A stretch of 64,000 nucleotides of DNA from Luzula sylvatica (lineage: Eukaryota > Streptophyta > Magnoliopsida > Poales > Juncaceae): assembly GCA_946800325.1 (NCBI GenBank), contig OX326959.1, positions 999,501-1,063,500 on the forward strand, in the 5' to 3' direction. Under the pieces are notes generated by a model. It was not told the DNA's origin and ran no database searches. It was given only the letters and a program-made list of their open reading frames with translations. Of this stretch, positions 32,925 through 43,390 are shown piece after piece. Made by a program: the position numbers and the translations under genes. How positions within the stretch are numbered: the first letter of the stretch is position 1; every line of letters begins with the position of its first letter.

Positions 32925-34149
32925 TTAATTCGAAGAAGAAGTGTTAACAAAATGAAGGGTGAAAATGAAAAATTTGAACTTCTTGCCTGTAGGTATTTGT
33001 GTTTGAGTTGATAATGCTAGATCTGGATTGCTGACTGTACCTGTACCGGTACCGATATTGGTAGTGGTACCAGTTGGTACAGATGAGCTTGAAGGGGTGT
33101 CATGCAAATTTGTCTTGGATACCTTTCTTTTACTTAGGAAAGAGAGAGAATCGAGTTGTTTCTGTAAAATTTCATTCTTTTGCTGCAAAATTTATATGTA
33201 ATGCATTTATTACAATTAAGTCCTTAATCTTTTGAAATTTAAGAGAATAGCCGAATACCTTTTCTGAAGATAGAAGAGTCATTAACTGAGTGGAGTGTTC
33301 TTGTTCTACGATAAAAATTTAAAAGTATGATAAATATATTGAATAAAAACACAAGAAATATAATTTATTTTAAAGAAAATGGAATAATTAGGGCAAAGGG
33401 TGTAAATAAATAAACCTTTGAAGGCGTCTTTTTGTCTGGTTTTGAATGCATCGAAAAGGGAGAGAGAAAAATTGGATATTGCATCACTGACAAGTGGGCC
33501 CATCAGTTTATTTAGGGAGAGTGAAATGCGTGGTAATCCTTTTGACTTGAAAGCTACTAACTTTGCACTCGACTCACCTGCAAAATGGTGATTGGTGCGA
33601 AATTATTCAAAAGAAGAAAATAACAAAACAAAGATGATAATTATTAATTGGTTTTACTTGAATCGGTGTTTTGTATGATCTTAACATCTCCAGTTGAAAG
33701 AGAGGATTTGAGATAGTCTACAAATTCGGCCCAATTTCCTCCAATTCCTATATCATCTCTCTGCCGAAAGAAAAGATAAATTGAAGTCTTCAACAATTTA
33801 GCAATAAAAGCCAAATTTCAACTAGAAATTAATCAATTGAATAATTTGAATTCTATAAAATTACTGATCCAAATAATGGAAAAATCAAGCTAATCACTTT
33901 GGAGCATTAAAAAAGAATTGAAGATTTATTTAGAAATCGAATTAGAGGTCTTACAAGGTCCTCAAGGTCTGATATTGTGAGAACACGATCCCATGAATTT
34001 GAATGAAAATCTGTGACAACTATACGAAGACGCGAAGAATCAACAGAATATGCGTGAAAGAGTACGGATAATTCAGGTTTTTGCTGGACATCCAATTTAG
34101 CTTCTCCGAAAATCGGGTCGAAATCCGCAAAACCCTTCTTTGGCGCCAT
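32925..34149 (-). CDS. XRCC4/PAXX-superfamily-like protein (five exons)
   Basis: Exons on the minus strand: 34149-33955, 33760-33658, 33577-33416, 33305-33259, 33182-32925, all with GT...AG introns and a continuous frame of 254 residues. The N-terminal about 120 residues look like a beta-sandwich head (LRIVVTDFHSNSWDRVLTI, ISDLEDL, and after the third splice GLPRISLSLNKL). A helical stretch rich in Ser, Lys and Gln follows (FDAFKTRQKDAF, LSSEKQKNEILQKQLDSL), then a low-complexity Thr/Ser tail. This arrangement fits the XRCC4-XLF-PAXX scaffold family of non-homologous end joining, PAXX being the closest in size. The assignment is by fold pattern from memory, so function is tentative; the gene model is stronger. 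The last exon may have an alternative 3' end. Shares a divergent promoter region with the thioesterase pseudogene 318 bases away. Confidence 0.6.
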
Positions 34150-34466
34150 GAGCGGAGCTCACAGAGAAAAAATGTCAAAAAGAACAAAGAATGACAACGA
34201 CATGATTTGTTTCATCATTTCTCGGCTTTTACAGAATCCGATATTTCATATCCGTGATTTGCACTAACAACATACTTAAAATCTCGGATTTAAAATCCCG
34301 AATTTGTAATCTTCGGTTTGGGGGTTTTCTGCTAAATGTTAACCCGTTTTGAGTTTGCATTAAACCCGAGATTTCTAGTCTCGGAGTTTCATAGAAGCCG
34401 GTAGTTGAAGATTTGAAATCTCGTGTTTGAATTGAAGAGCTGAACGAGAACTGAGCTTCTGGAAAA

Positions 34467-34878
34467 ATGGCGGCAATGGAGAAAGCCAGGGTGATGCTGG
34501 AGAAGGCGGCCGACGAGACGTTTCCTACGCCGGAACTAGACGCGATCCCGTACAAATTCTACGACGCCTTCATTTGCGTGGCTTGAAATTAGGCCATCGA
34601 TCCACGCCGCCTCCTCTGCTCCCTCTCCGTCCCTCGCCTCCTTGTATGTTCTCCCTCATCTCCTGTTATATCCTTCCATAGGACTTCGAATTGAAATCAG
34701 AACCTAATTCAACCTCCAATTTGGTATAGTCGTGAAAGATTTCCCCCAAATCAAACCTCCAATTTATCCCGAAAGACTGCAATTGAACTCAAATCAAACC
34801 TAATTGCTTCCAATTTCAAATCAGAGTCGATCATCACACATTAAATAAATTTGAATTTTTGTACAGAACACTGGGAAA
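34467..34878 (+). pseudogene. Broken copy of the hotdog thioesterase gene
   Basis: Copy of exon 1, intron and the first bases of exon 2 of the gene at 37977. ATGGCGGCAATGGAGAAAGC keeps the frame for 35 codons; then one T is missing in TTCATTTGCG (TTCATTTTGCG in the intact gene) and a stop follows. The copy ends just inside exon 2 (ACACTGGGAAA); exons 2-3 are gone. Confidence 0.88.
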
Positions 34879-35019
34879 TCAGAGTCGATCATTACTAAAG
34901 TCCATACTGAAATTGATATTGATAACCCCATCGAACTGAAAAGCTCAAAAAGCTATAGTTAACTTGTGATTGTTTAATTAATTAGTGGTAACATAGTTTT
35001 TTTCATTTTTTTATTTGGC

Positions 35020-36790
35020 AGCGGTTACAGGAATCGGCACAAAAACTTTTTTTTTGGCAGCGACAGACTGTAAAGACACGAAAGCTATCTTTAGGCAGGG
35101 TTGAATGCAATCGCACTAAAACTATTATCTGTTGGCAGCGGCGGTAACTGTTACGAAAACAACCTTTTGGAAGCGCCAGAAGGTAAATGTTACGTATACA
35201 ATTTTTGGCAGCGGCTGACAGGAAATGGCACCAAAACTAACATTTGGCAGCGGGTGATAGCAAAGGCACGATAACTACCTTTTGGCAGCGGCAAGTAAAT
35301 GGCACCAATACAATCTTTTGGCAGCGGCAAGTAAATGGTACCAATATTATTTTTTGGCAGCGGCAAGTAAATGACACCAATGCTATCTTTTGGCAGCGGC
35401 ATGTAAATGGCACCAATATTATCTTTTGGCAGCGGCAAGTAAATGGCACCAATACTATCTTTAGGCAGCGGCAAGTAAATGGCACCAATACTATCTTTAG
35501 GCAGCGGCAAGTAAATGACACCAATACTAACTACCGGCAGCGGCAAGTAAATGGCACCAATACTAACTATCGGCAGCGGCAAGTAAATGGCACCAATACA
35601 AACTATTGGCAGCTGTTAATATAAATGGCACGCAAACTATCTTTTGGCAGCTTTTCATCTAATCGTAACGAAAGAATCTTTTGGCAGCTGTTAAAGTAAC
35701 TGGCACGAAAAGTATCTTTTGGCAACGGCTGAAAATAAAAGACACGAAAACTTACTTCTGGCAGAGGCTGATACCAAAAGGCACGACTACTAACTTTTGG
35801 CAGCGGCTTGAAAATGGCACCAAAACTAAATATTGGCAGCTGTTCATATAAATGCACGAAATATAACTTTTCGCAGCGGTTAAAACAACTGGCAGGAAAA
35901 CAATACTTTGGCAGCGTCTCAATTTAAATGCCTCGAAAACGTTCTATTGGCATCGGCTACGTTGATCGGCACGAAAACAATCTTTTGCCAGCTGTCAACT
36001 AGTAGGCACGAAAACTATATTTTGGCCGAGGTTACAGTATGGGCACGAAAACTATCTTTTGGCAGCGGTTAACCTAAGAGGCACGAAACTATATTTTGGC
36101 AGCTGTTACACTAGATTGCACGAAAACAATCTTTTTTGGCAGCACTTTAGGCAATTTGCACGCAAATTAACTTTTGACAGCGGTTAATGAAACAGGCAGG
36201 AAAACGATCTTTTGGCAGCTGCTCACTATAAATGCCACGAAAACATTCTATTGGCTGCTTTTACGTTGATCGGCACGAAAACGAACTTTTGTCAGCTGTC
36301 CACTAATATTCACGAAAACTATATTTTGGCAGTCGTTACAGTATTGGGCACGAAAACTATCTTTTGGCAGCGGTTACCTTAATGGGCTTGAAAACTACTT
36401 TTTTGGCAGCGGTAACAGTAACCTGTACAAAACAACCTTTTGGCAGCGGTAACAGTAACCTGCACAAAACAACCTTTTGGCAGCGGTAACAGTAACCTGC
36501 ACAAAACAACCTTTTGGCAGCGGTAACAGTAACCTGCACAAAACAACCTATTGGCAGCGGTAACAGTAACCTGCACAAAACAACCTTTTGGCAGTGGTAA
36601 CAGTAACCTGCACAAAACAACCTTTTGGCAGCGGTAACAGTAACCTGCACAAAACAACCTTTTGGCAGCGTAACAGTAACCTGCACAAAACAACCTTTTG
36701 GCAGCGGTTACCTTAATAGGCACGTGAACTAACTTTTGGCAGCGATTGCTGTACTGTCACGAAAACTATCTTTTGGCCGCGGTTAGTGTT
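35020..36790. repeat. Minisatellite of 36-37-bp units (TTTTGGCAGCGG)
   Basis: About 45 units. The core is TTTTGGCAGCGG, then a variable part, then GGCACGAAAACTATC or GGCACCAATACTATC. In 35281-35600 the period is exactly 36, so both strands stay open (12-residue protein repeats). In 36400-36700 the period is 37 with almost identical units, so frames rotate. Outer units are more diverged and irregular in length. It lies between the two copies of the duplicated gene pair. No gene is claimed in it. Confidence 0.9.
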
Positions 36791-37258
36791 AATTCAGGAA
36801 TTGTCATGGATGAATTTATCACATCAATGACTCATATTTGATAATTGGTAACTAATAATATAATTTTTCAATTAACAAAAAAGAACTCTAAAAAAGTCAA
36901 AAGAATAAAAAACAGTACAAAGAAAGTGTTAATTTTTTTTGATTTGGCAAGTGGTGAAGATGTTGTGCATGCTTTTTGTACAACGAATTATTTGATTTTA
37001 ATATAATTTATCAAATATGTAATAATTTGTTTCAAAAGAAAATTCATCCAAAAAAAAAAATGAATGGACAACACAAATTACAACATTGAACTCAACGAAC
37101 AAAATTAAATAATATCACAATTAAAGAAGGATAATCTGTATAGACAAACATATGAATAATTCATTTTCAAAGAAAAAAAAATTCCCGCCCAATTGCGCCG
37201 GGGTTTTGGTAGTAAATAATAAAAACACAACCTCTCATCTAAAGAAGAAAGTAATAAG
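36791..37258. other. Spacer between minisatellite and second duplicate
   Basis: AT-rich; nothing recognised. Confidence 0.5.
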
Positions 37259-37293
37259 AACAAACAAAGATGATAATTATTAATTGGTTTTAC

Positions 37294-37652
37294 TTGAATC
37301 GGTGGTTTGTATGATCTTAACATCTACAGTTGAAAGAGAGGATTTGAGATAATTTACAAATTCGGCCCAATTTCCTCCAATTCCTATATCATCTCTCTGC
37401 CGAAAGAAAAGATAAATTGAATTAGAAAATGTTCAATTGAATTCTACAAAATTACTGCTCCCAACAATGGAAAAATCAAGTTAATCCCTTTGGAGCATTA
37501 AAAAAAATGAACATTTGAATTAGAAATCGAATTGCAGCTCTTACAAGGTCTTCAAGGTCGGATATTGTTAGGACCCGATCCCCTGAATTTGAATCCAATT
37601 TGGCTTGTCCAAAAATAGGGTCGAAATCCGCAAAACCCTTCTTTGGTGCCAT
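37294..37652 (-). pseudogene. Truncated copy of the XRCC4/PAXX-like gene
   Basis: Homologues of exon 1 (37652-37545) and exon 2 (37396-37294) remain with intact splice sites, but exon 1 has an exact 87-bp deletion (29 codons, in frame) between GAATTTGAAT and CCAATTT. Exons 3-5 are absent to the left. Divergent to the intact thioesterase gene. Confidence 0.85.
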
Positions 37653-37976
37653 GACCGGAGCTCACAGAGAAGAATTGTCGCAAGAACGAATTGATTCATC
37701 ATTTCTCGGATTTTAAAGAATCCGACATTTCATATCCGGGATTTGAAGTAATACTATATTTATAATCTCGGATTTAACATACCGAATTTGAAATCTTGGG
37801 TTTGTGGGTTTTCTGATAAATGTTGATCCGTTCCGAGTTTGCATTAAAACTCGAGATTTAAAATATCGGATTATTTATTTATCCGGGATTCTAGTCTTGT
37901 AGTTTCATAGAAGCCGGTATTTGAAGATCTGAAATCTCGTGTTAGAAGAACTGAACAGAACGGAGTATCTGGAAAA

Positions 37977-38748
37977 ATGGCGGCGATGGAGAAAGCCAGG
38001 GTGATGCTGGAGAAGGCGGCCGATGAGACGCTTCCGACGCCGAGGCTGGACGCGATCCCGTCCAAATTCTACGACGCCTTCATTTTGCGTGGCTTGAAAG
38101 TAGTGGCGATCGAGCCACGCCGCCTCCTTTGCTCCTTCTCCGTCCCTCCTCGCCTCCTTGTATATTCTCCCTTATCTCCAATTGTATCCTTCCATACGAT
38201 TTCGAATTGCAATCAGAACCTAAGTTAACCTCCAATTTGGTATATTTGTGAAAGATTTGCCCCAAATCAAACCTCCAATTTATCCCCAAAGACTGCAATT
38301 GAACTTAAATCAAACCTTAATTGCTTTCTATTTCAAATCAGAGTCGATCATTACACATTAAATAAATTTGAATTTTTGTACAGAACACTGGGAAATTCAT
38401 GCACGGAGGAGCAACGGCGTCCCTGGTAGATTTAGTGGGGTCCGCGGTGTTCTACACAGCTGGCGTGGAAACAAAAGGCACGCCCCTCGAGATGAGCATC
38501 GCTTACTTAGACGCTGCCTTTGCTAATGTAAGTCCATTTTTGCATATAAACCCTAAATAGTTCTCAAATTACATGTGAATTTGCATTATTGATTTTGTTG
38601 ATTTCAGGAGGAAATAGAGATAGAAGCGAAGGTTTTGAGGACCGGTAAAGCCGTAGGAGTGGCTACCGTCGAGTTGAGAAAGAAAAACGGAAAAATTATC
38701 GCTCATGCTAGGTACACTAAATATCTCGCTCCATCTAGTAATTTGTGA
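37977..38748 (+). CDS. Hotdog-fold acyl-CoA thioesterase (ACOT13-like)
   Basis: Exons 37977-38159, 38384-38527 and 38608-38748, all phase 0 with GT-AG introns; 155 residues, the usual size for small hotdog thioesterases. The signature is NTGKFMHGGATASLVDLVGS at about residues 62-81: the HGG loop and the Asp (about residue 77) match the ACOT13/PaaI active-site pattern. LEMSIAYLDAA and KAVGVATVELRKKNGKI, the typical beta strands of the fold, follow. Such enzymes hydrolyse acyl-CoA or related thioesters; in plants some act in peroxisomes, but no clear targeting signal is seen (C-terminus ASSNL-like, not SKL). Promoter region shared with the truncated PAXX-like copy. Convergent with the gene at 38928. 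Confidence 0.88.
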
Positions 38749-38927
38749 ATATCCTTTTTTGCCTCTAAAATAAGTATCTTTAAAAAGGATGTTGTAATTT
38801 GATTAATTTTTCAAGTGGTTGAAAACCAAATAAGAAAATTACAGAGACATTACACATTAATAACAAGCTCTTTGGTGCCTATATTTTCTATGAACAAAAT
38901 GCATGGATTAGATTAATAACCAATGTG

Positions 38928-39463
38928 CTAATTATTGGGTCTCCCTTGGTTCACAAACCATTTCTTCAAAAGCCTAAGCATAATCACCAAGTTAGGCCTC
39001 CTTGCACGGCGCACGCTTCTCGATGACACGGTACTATCTTTTCTTATGATCGACTCGAACCCGAAGCCGAAGCCGAAGCCGAACCCATCTCCTATCGACT
39101 TTCTTCGTGCAATCTTCTTATTGTCTCCGACAAAATGAGACCCGATAAAGACCTCTAAATTGTGAAATTGTTCCCACAAGCTATCCATCTTCTCCTCTTC
39201 TTCGTCGAAATCATCATCTAAATTGCTCAATTTCGAATTTACCGCACCGAAATTGCTCAATGCGGGCGAACTGGGCACGACGACGTCTCTTTTGGTATAA
39301 CTATTAGGAGAGAGAGTCACACCGACACCATCGGCAGAAGAGAAACTTCGTCGAAAATGGGTCGGTGTGGATTGAGGCAGAGACGTTATGAGCCAAATAG
39401 AGGTCGATGGGAAGACACTCGCGTCATTTAGGGGAGCAATTGAAGGGAAGCTAAACTCTTCCA

Positions 39464-39464
<1 letters not shown>
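38928..39464 (-). CDS. Unknown single-exon plant protein with acidic and FG-rich segments
   Basis: 178 residues, intact, with a CT-rich leader directly upstream. Not recognised. Visible: N-terminal Ser/Pro-rich region, SFSSADGVGVTLSPNSYTKR, an acidic run then EEEKMDSLWEQFHNLE (short helix), a (GF)n tract, and a basic C-terminus SVRRARRPNLVIMLRLLKKW, perhaps amphipathic. It ends 180 bases from the stop of the thioesterase gene, tail to tail. Lack of stops and G+C-richer codon use than surrounding DNA support a real gene. Confidence 0.7.

Positions 39465-39468
<4 letters not shown>

Positions 39469-39502
<34 letters not shown>
39469..39502. repeat. (CT)n microsatellite in a 5' leader
   Basis: About 17 CT units just before the start of the minus-strand gene (GA-rich in its mRNA sense). 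Confidence 0.9.
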
Positions 39503-39503
<1 letters not shown>

Positions 39504-39505
<2 letters not shown>

Positions 39506-40336
39506 TGGTTTGTTATAAATGGTGGAATGATTAAGGGGAGTTGACTCTTGTGTATGGTGAATTTGGATTTAATGTAGTGTTAGGCTATACTATGTTTTTA
39601 ATGTAGCTAGGTCTTTAGTGGTAAAAAAAAATCCATAAATCAATCAGGTCGTTGAGATATCTAAAAAAATCCATTAGTGACTTAATGGGGCTATGGGATA
39701 TAATAAGCAAGGTAGGAAATAAGTTCATGCAATGGATGAATTTTGATTTTCTATCATTTCTATGTAAAGTAAATGAATAAATAAGTTAATGACTTTGTAT
39801 GTAGCTTCAAAAAGTTACCAAGAAATATTTAGAGGGTAAAAGTACAACACTGTAGAAACTAAAAGGAAAAATTTGGCCACAAAAGATTACAAATCAAGTT
39901 GACTTGCAATTTGCAAATGATCCAAATGAGTGTAAAATAGCCTAATACAATTAATTCAATCTAAATTAGGCTTGTTTGGTTGTTAGGTTTTGAATAATTG
40001 ATTAATCAAATCTTGATCAGGGTTGACTTGAGAAGTACCATACATATTTGTGTTAGGCCTACCAACACTTACATAAAAGTCTTGATTTGTGCTAGTTACT
40101 ATATGGGGTTATAAAGGGTGTCCCAAAACTCACTCAAACATTTTTGATGAGGTGGACAAGCAACTATGTTTAGCAATCTTAATTGAATTAATTAACGGGA
40201 TAATTGATTGTTTAATTGAATTGCCATTTCGATTAACATATACTAATATTAACCATTAATTATAGTATTAATCAATCCAACTAATCTCTCTTGATAGTCC
40301 TTGGAGTATGGGTTTCAGCAATACTTTAGAATATCA
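39504..40336. other. Intergenic region
   Basis: AT-rich; nothing recognised. Confidence 0.5.
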
Positions 40337-42418
40337 CTAGCCTTACCCCCGCGCAATTGTGCGGGGTTGTTCGGGTTTATAAGTAATGTAGTTGAAGAAA
40401 ATTGTTGTTCATTTTGTGTATGTGACTTTCTTTTTGTAATAATTATTATATGTGTAATTTAGCATGTTGTGTGCGAGTGAAATTTTGTAGCAAAAATCGT
40501 TTGAATATTTTAAGAGCCGGATTTCTTGAATAATTCAAACGGTTATTGCTAAAAAAATTATCTATATTTTATACTTCATAAGCAAAATAAGGAAAAAGAA
40601 CGAATGAGTCGTCATGAAATTTATTAAGAACCTAATAGATCAGAAAACATTGCCGAAAAAAAGAGTGTTCTTAATTTCACAAATCCTTAATTTCGCTACA
40701 TATTTAGCACAAATATTTTTCGCCCTTTGTGTGGTCGGCCAACAACAAAGTTTCACGATGTCATCGCTAACCGTTTCGTTCGAAACTTTAATTTAAATTA
40801 TGTCATGATTATTCGCACATCCGTGATTTGTTATATTTTTAACCCCCTAATTTTTTTTGGATATTGTAAAAAATCCTCTATCTTTTCGTAAACTCCAAAA
40901 AAAAAACTCTTTACCAAATTTTTATTTTAAAATACTCCTTATGGATGATATTAATTTTTTTTTTCCAAAATACCCTCGAAATCTCATATGTAATAATTAA
41001 AACTTATTTTTGTTATTTTTTATTTATTTTAAGAAAATTCATAAACACTTCTTAATATGTAGTGATTTAAAAAAAATTTAATTATTACATATTTTGTTTA
41101 TATAATTTTAATATTCCATTCTTTATTCATAAAAAACTAAAATTAAATAATAATAAATAAACATCTTGCAAATATATTCATAGAAAATATCTATTTAAAC
41201 ATCTACTTTTTATTTTAGTTTTCCTTTTATGTATTTTTTAATAGTTTTGTGATATTTTATTTTTAAATATTTGCAAGATGTTCTTTTATTAATATTGTTC
41301 AACTTATTATAATTTTATTTTAGTTTTTAAAAAAAAATAATACATAAGTCGAATATTTGTAATGAATGAAATATTAAAATTATATAACATATAACATATA
41401 GTAATTTTTTTTTAATTATTATGTATTACAAAAAGTTTAAGAATTTTTTAAAATTAAAAAAACATTTTTTTTTAAATGAATACATATGTAAATTAATTTT
41501 TTTTTACAATATCTAAAAATTTAAGGAGTCTTTTGAAATTTTTTCAAGTAAAGTGGTGATAGGGAGGCATAATAAGGTGTTGATGTGGACGCATGAGATG
41601 AGAGGAATTATTAATAATGTAAAAAAAGACCGAAATTTAAATTAAAAAGGACCAAAATGTTAATAAAAAGTACCAAAGTGTGAAGTAAAACTGAAAAGGA
41701 CCAAGATATAAATAAAAAGGACCATAATGTAAATTCAAAAATATAAAAAAGGACCGATATGTAAATAAAAGAGGATGAAGATGTAAATATGAAGGACCAA
41801 AATGTAAGTTTCTAAACTGAAAAGGACAAAAATGTAAATAGAAAGAACCAAAATGTAGTTTTTTCAACTAAAAAGGACAAAAATGTAAATACATTTTTTA
41901 CAAAGAGGCCCCTGGACCAAAGTTTAATTTTTAAAACTTGAAAGGACAAAATGTAAATAAAAAGGACCGAAATGCAAATAAAAAAGGACCAAATTATAAA
42001 TAAAAAGGACCAAAATGTATTTTTTTCAGAAAAGGACCAAAATGTAAATAAATTATTTTTACAAAGAGGCCCCAGGACCAAAATGTAAATTTTAAAACTT
42101 CGAAGGACCAAAATGCAAATATAAAGGACCGAAATGTGAAAAAAAGGACCAAAATGTAATTTTTTTTAAAAAATAGGACCAATTTATGGCCCCTGGACTA
42201 AAATGTAAATTTCAAAACTTCGAAGGACCAAATGCAAATATAAAGGACGAAAATGTAAAATAAAAAGGACCAAAATGTAAATATTTTTCGGAAAAAGGAC
42301 TAATTTGTAAATAAAAAAGGACCAAAATGTAAAAAAAATAATTTTTTTACAAATAGGCCCCTGGTGACGTGGCTGCACCAGGAGGCAGCAAATCCCCTTG
42401 CATTATATATATTATAGA
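40337..42418 (-). mobile_element. Candidate complete non-autonomous Helitron
   Basis: Read on the minus strand it starts TCTATAATATATATAATGCA (after host A at 42419) and ends with the hairpin CCCCGCACAATTGCGCGGGG, GTAAGG and CTAG (40340-40337) before a host T. These are Helitron-type ends with A-T insertion. About 2.1 kb. No Rep/helicase ORF. The 5' half (41620-42360) is made of degenerate short repeats. Confidence 0.6.
41625..42362. repeat. Degenerate repeats of AAAGGACCAAAATGTAAAT
   Basis: At least 30 copies of a 19-24-base motif (AAAAGGACCAAAATGTAAAT and variants, some with GACCGAAATG), plus three longer copies including ACAAAGAGGCCCC.GGACC. Inside the candidate Helitron. Confidence 0.9.
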
Positions 42419-43378
42419 TTACAATTAATTTGAAGATTTGAGGCTTCGATTTTCAAGAACGGGCCGACGAAAATCAAATTCTTAGATAAGATAGTCAAGA
42501 TAGACAATGCTTTTTACTTGCATAAGCAAAGTCTTATGTGTGGTCGTGGATTTCAAATTATTGGATTTGCATCAAGAATAGTATTTTGTCAAAAATTTGT
42601 GTGTCGCACAAACTTAAAAAATAAAACAATCATTTTACAAGCTCGAATTTTAATGTAAATATGCTGGCTAAGAAGTCACAAATATAAATAAATTTTCCCC
42701 TCCTCTATTGTGAGACATTATATTATTTTTTGTGGCGTAGGTTATATTAATAGTATCGTAAGAAATTTAATTTCAAAAATTCATCAAATGTATTGAATTT
42801 TGTCTTGATTTTGACATCCATACTAGTATAGTCGACACATAACATTTTTCTAATATGAATTTGTGAAGATATTATGTAAACAATTGCAATGAAAATAATG
42901 CGTATTTAGTATTTAAATAATTGAATTATTGTTATTTTTAAAAGCTATAATAGCAAGAAACCTAAATAATATTAAGTAGGTTATATTTGCGTTTTGCTTA
43001 AACAACTTTAATACTAATTTTTTGAAAATTTATTATTGCTAAAAAATGAATTGTTTACCTATTAAAATACAAATAACTTCTTAAAATTATAAACATATAT
43101 CGAATGCTATGCTATTGTTATTTTTGAAATTGTAAAATTAAAAATATCTTATAATATTGTGTCTAATTTTGTATTATATGCGTGCTTCATTCAATTTCAA
43201 AAGTAACAATCTTTTTCACTGCTAAATGTGATATTGTGGTATAATTTTCATTGTCCTTTTTATCAATAATAAATTATGAGTATTATATAATTATTTGTGT
43301 GCATTGAGTATATACATGGTATGGTTCAATGTCTCTATTCATGTTGCTTAAACTATCGTGAACAACAATGCTTTAATT
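42419..43378. other. AT-rich Helitron-family sequence before the LINE
   Basis: From about 42770 it resembles the bodies at 17119 and 29160 (CATCAAATGTATTGAATTTT, ACATCCATACTAGTATAGT). No gene. Confidence 0.4.
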
Positions 43379-43390
43379 TTTGTTGTTAAG

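Noticed and set aside
35190..35624. Overlapping open frames on both strands in the minisatellite
   Set aside because: They result from a 36-bp period; units just outside with other periods break all frames.
40614..40796. 60-residue ORF inside the candidate Helitron
   Set aside because: No Rep or helicase motif.
41625..42362. CRISPR-like or satellite array
   Set aside because: Eukaryotic context and degenerate 19-24-bp repeats without conserved spacers; part of a Helitron.
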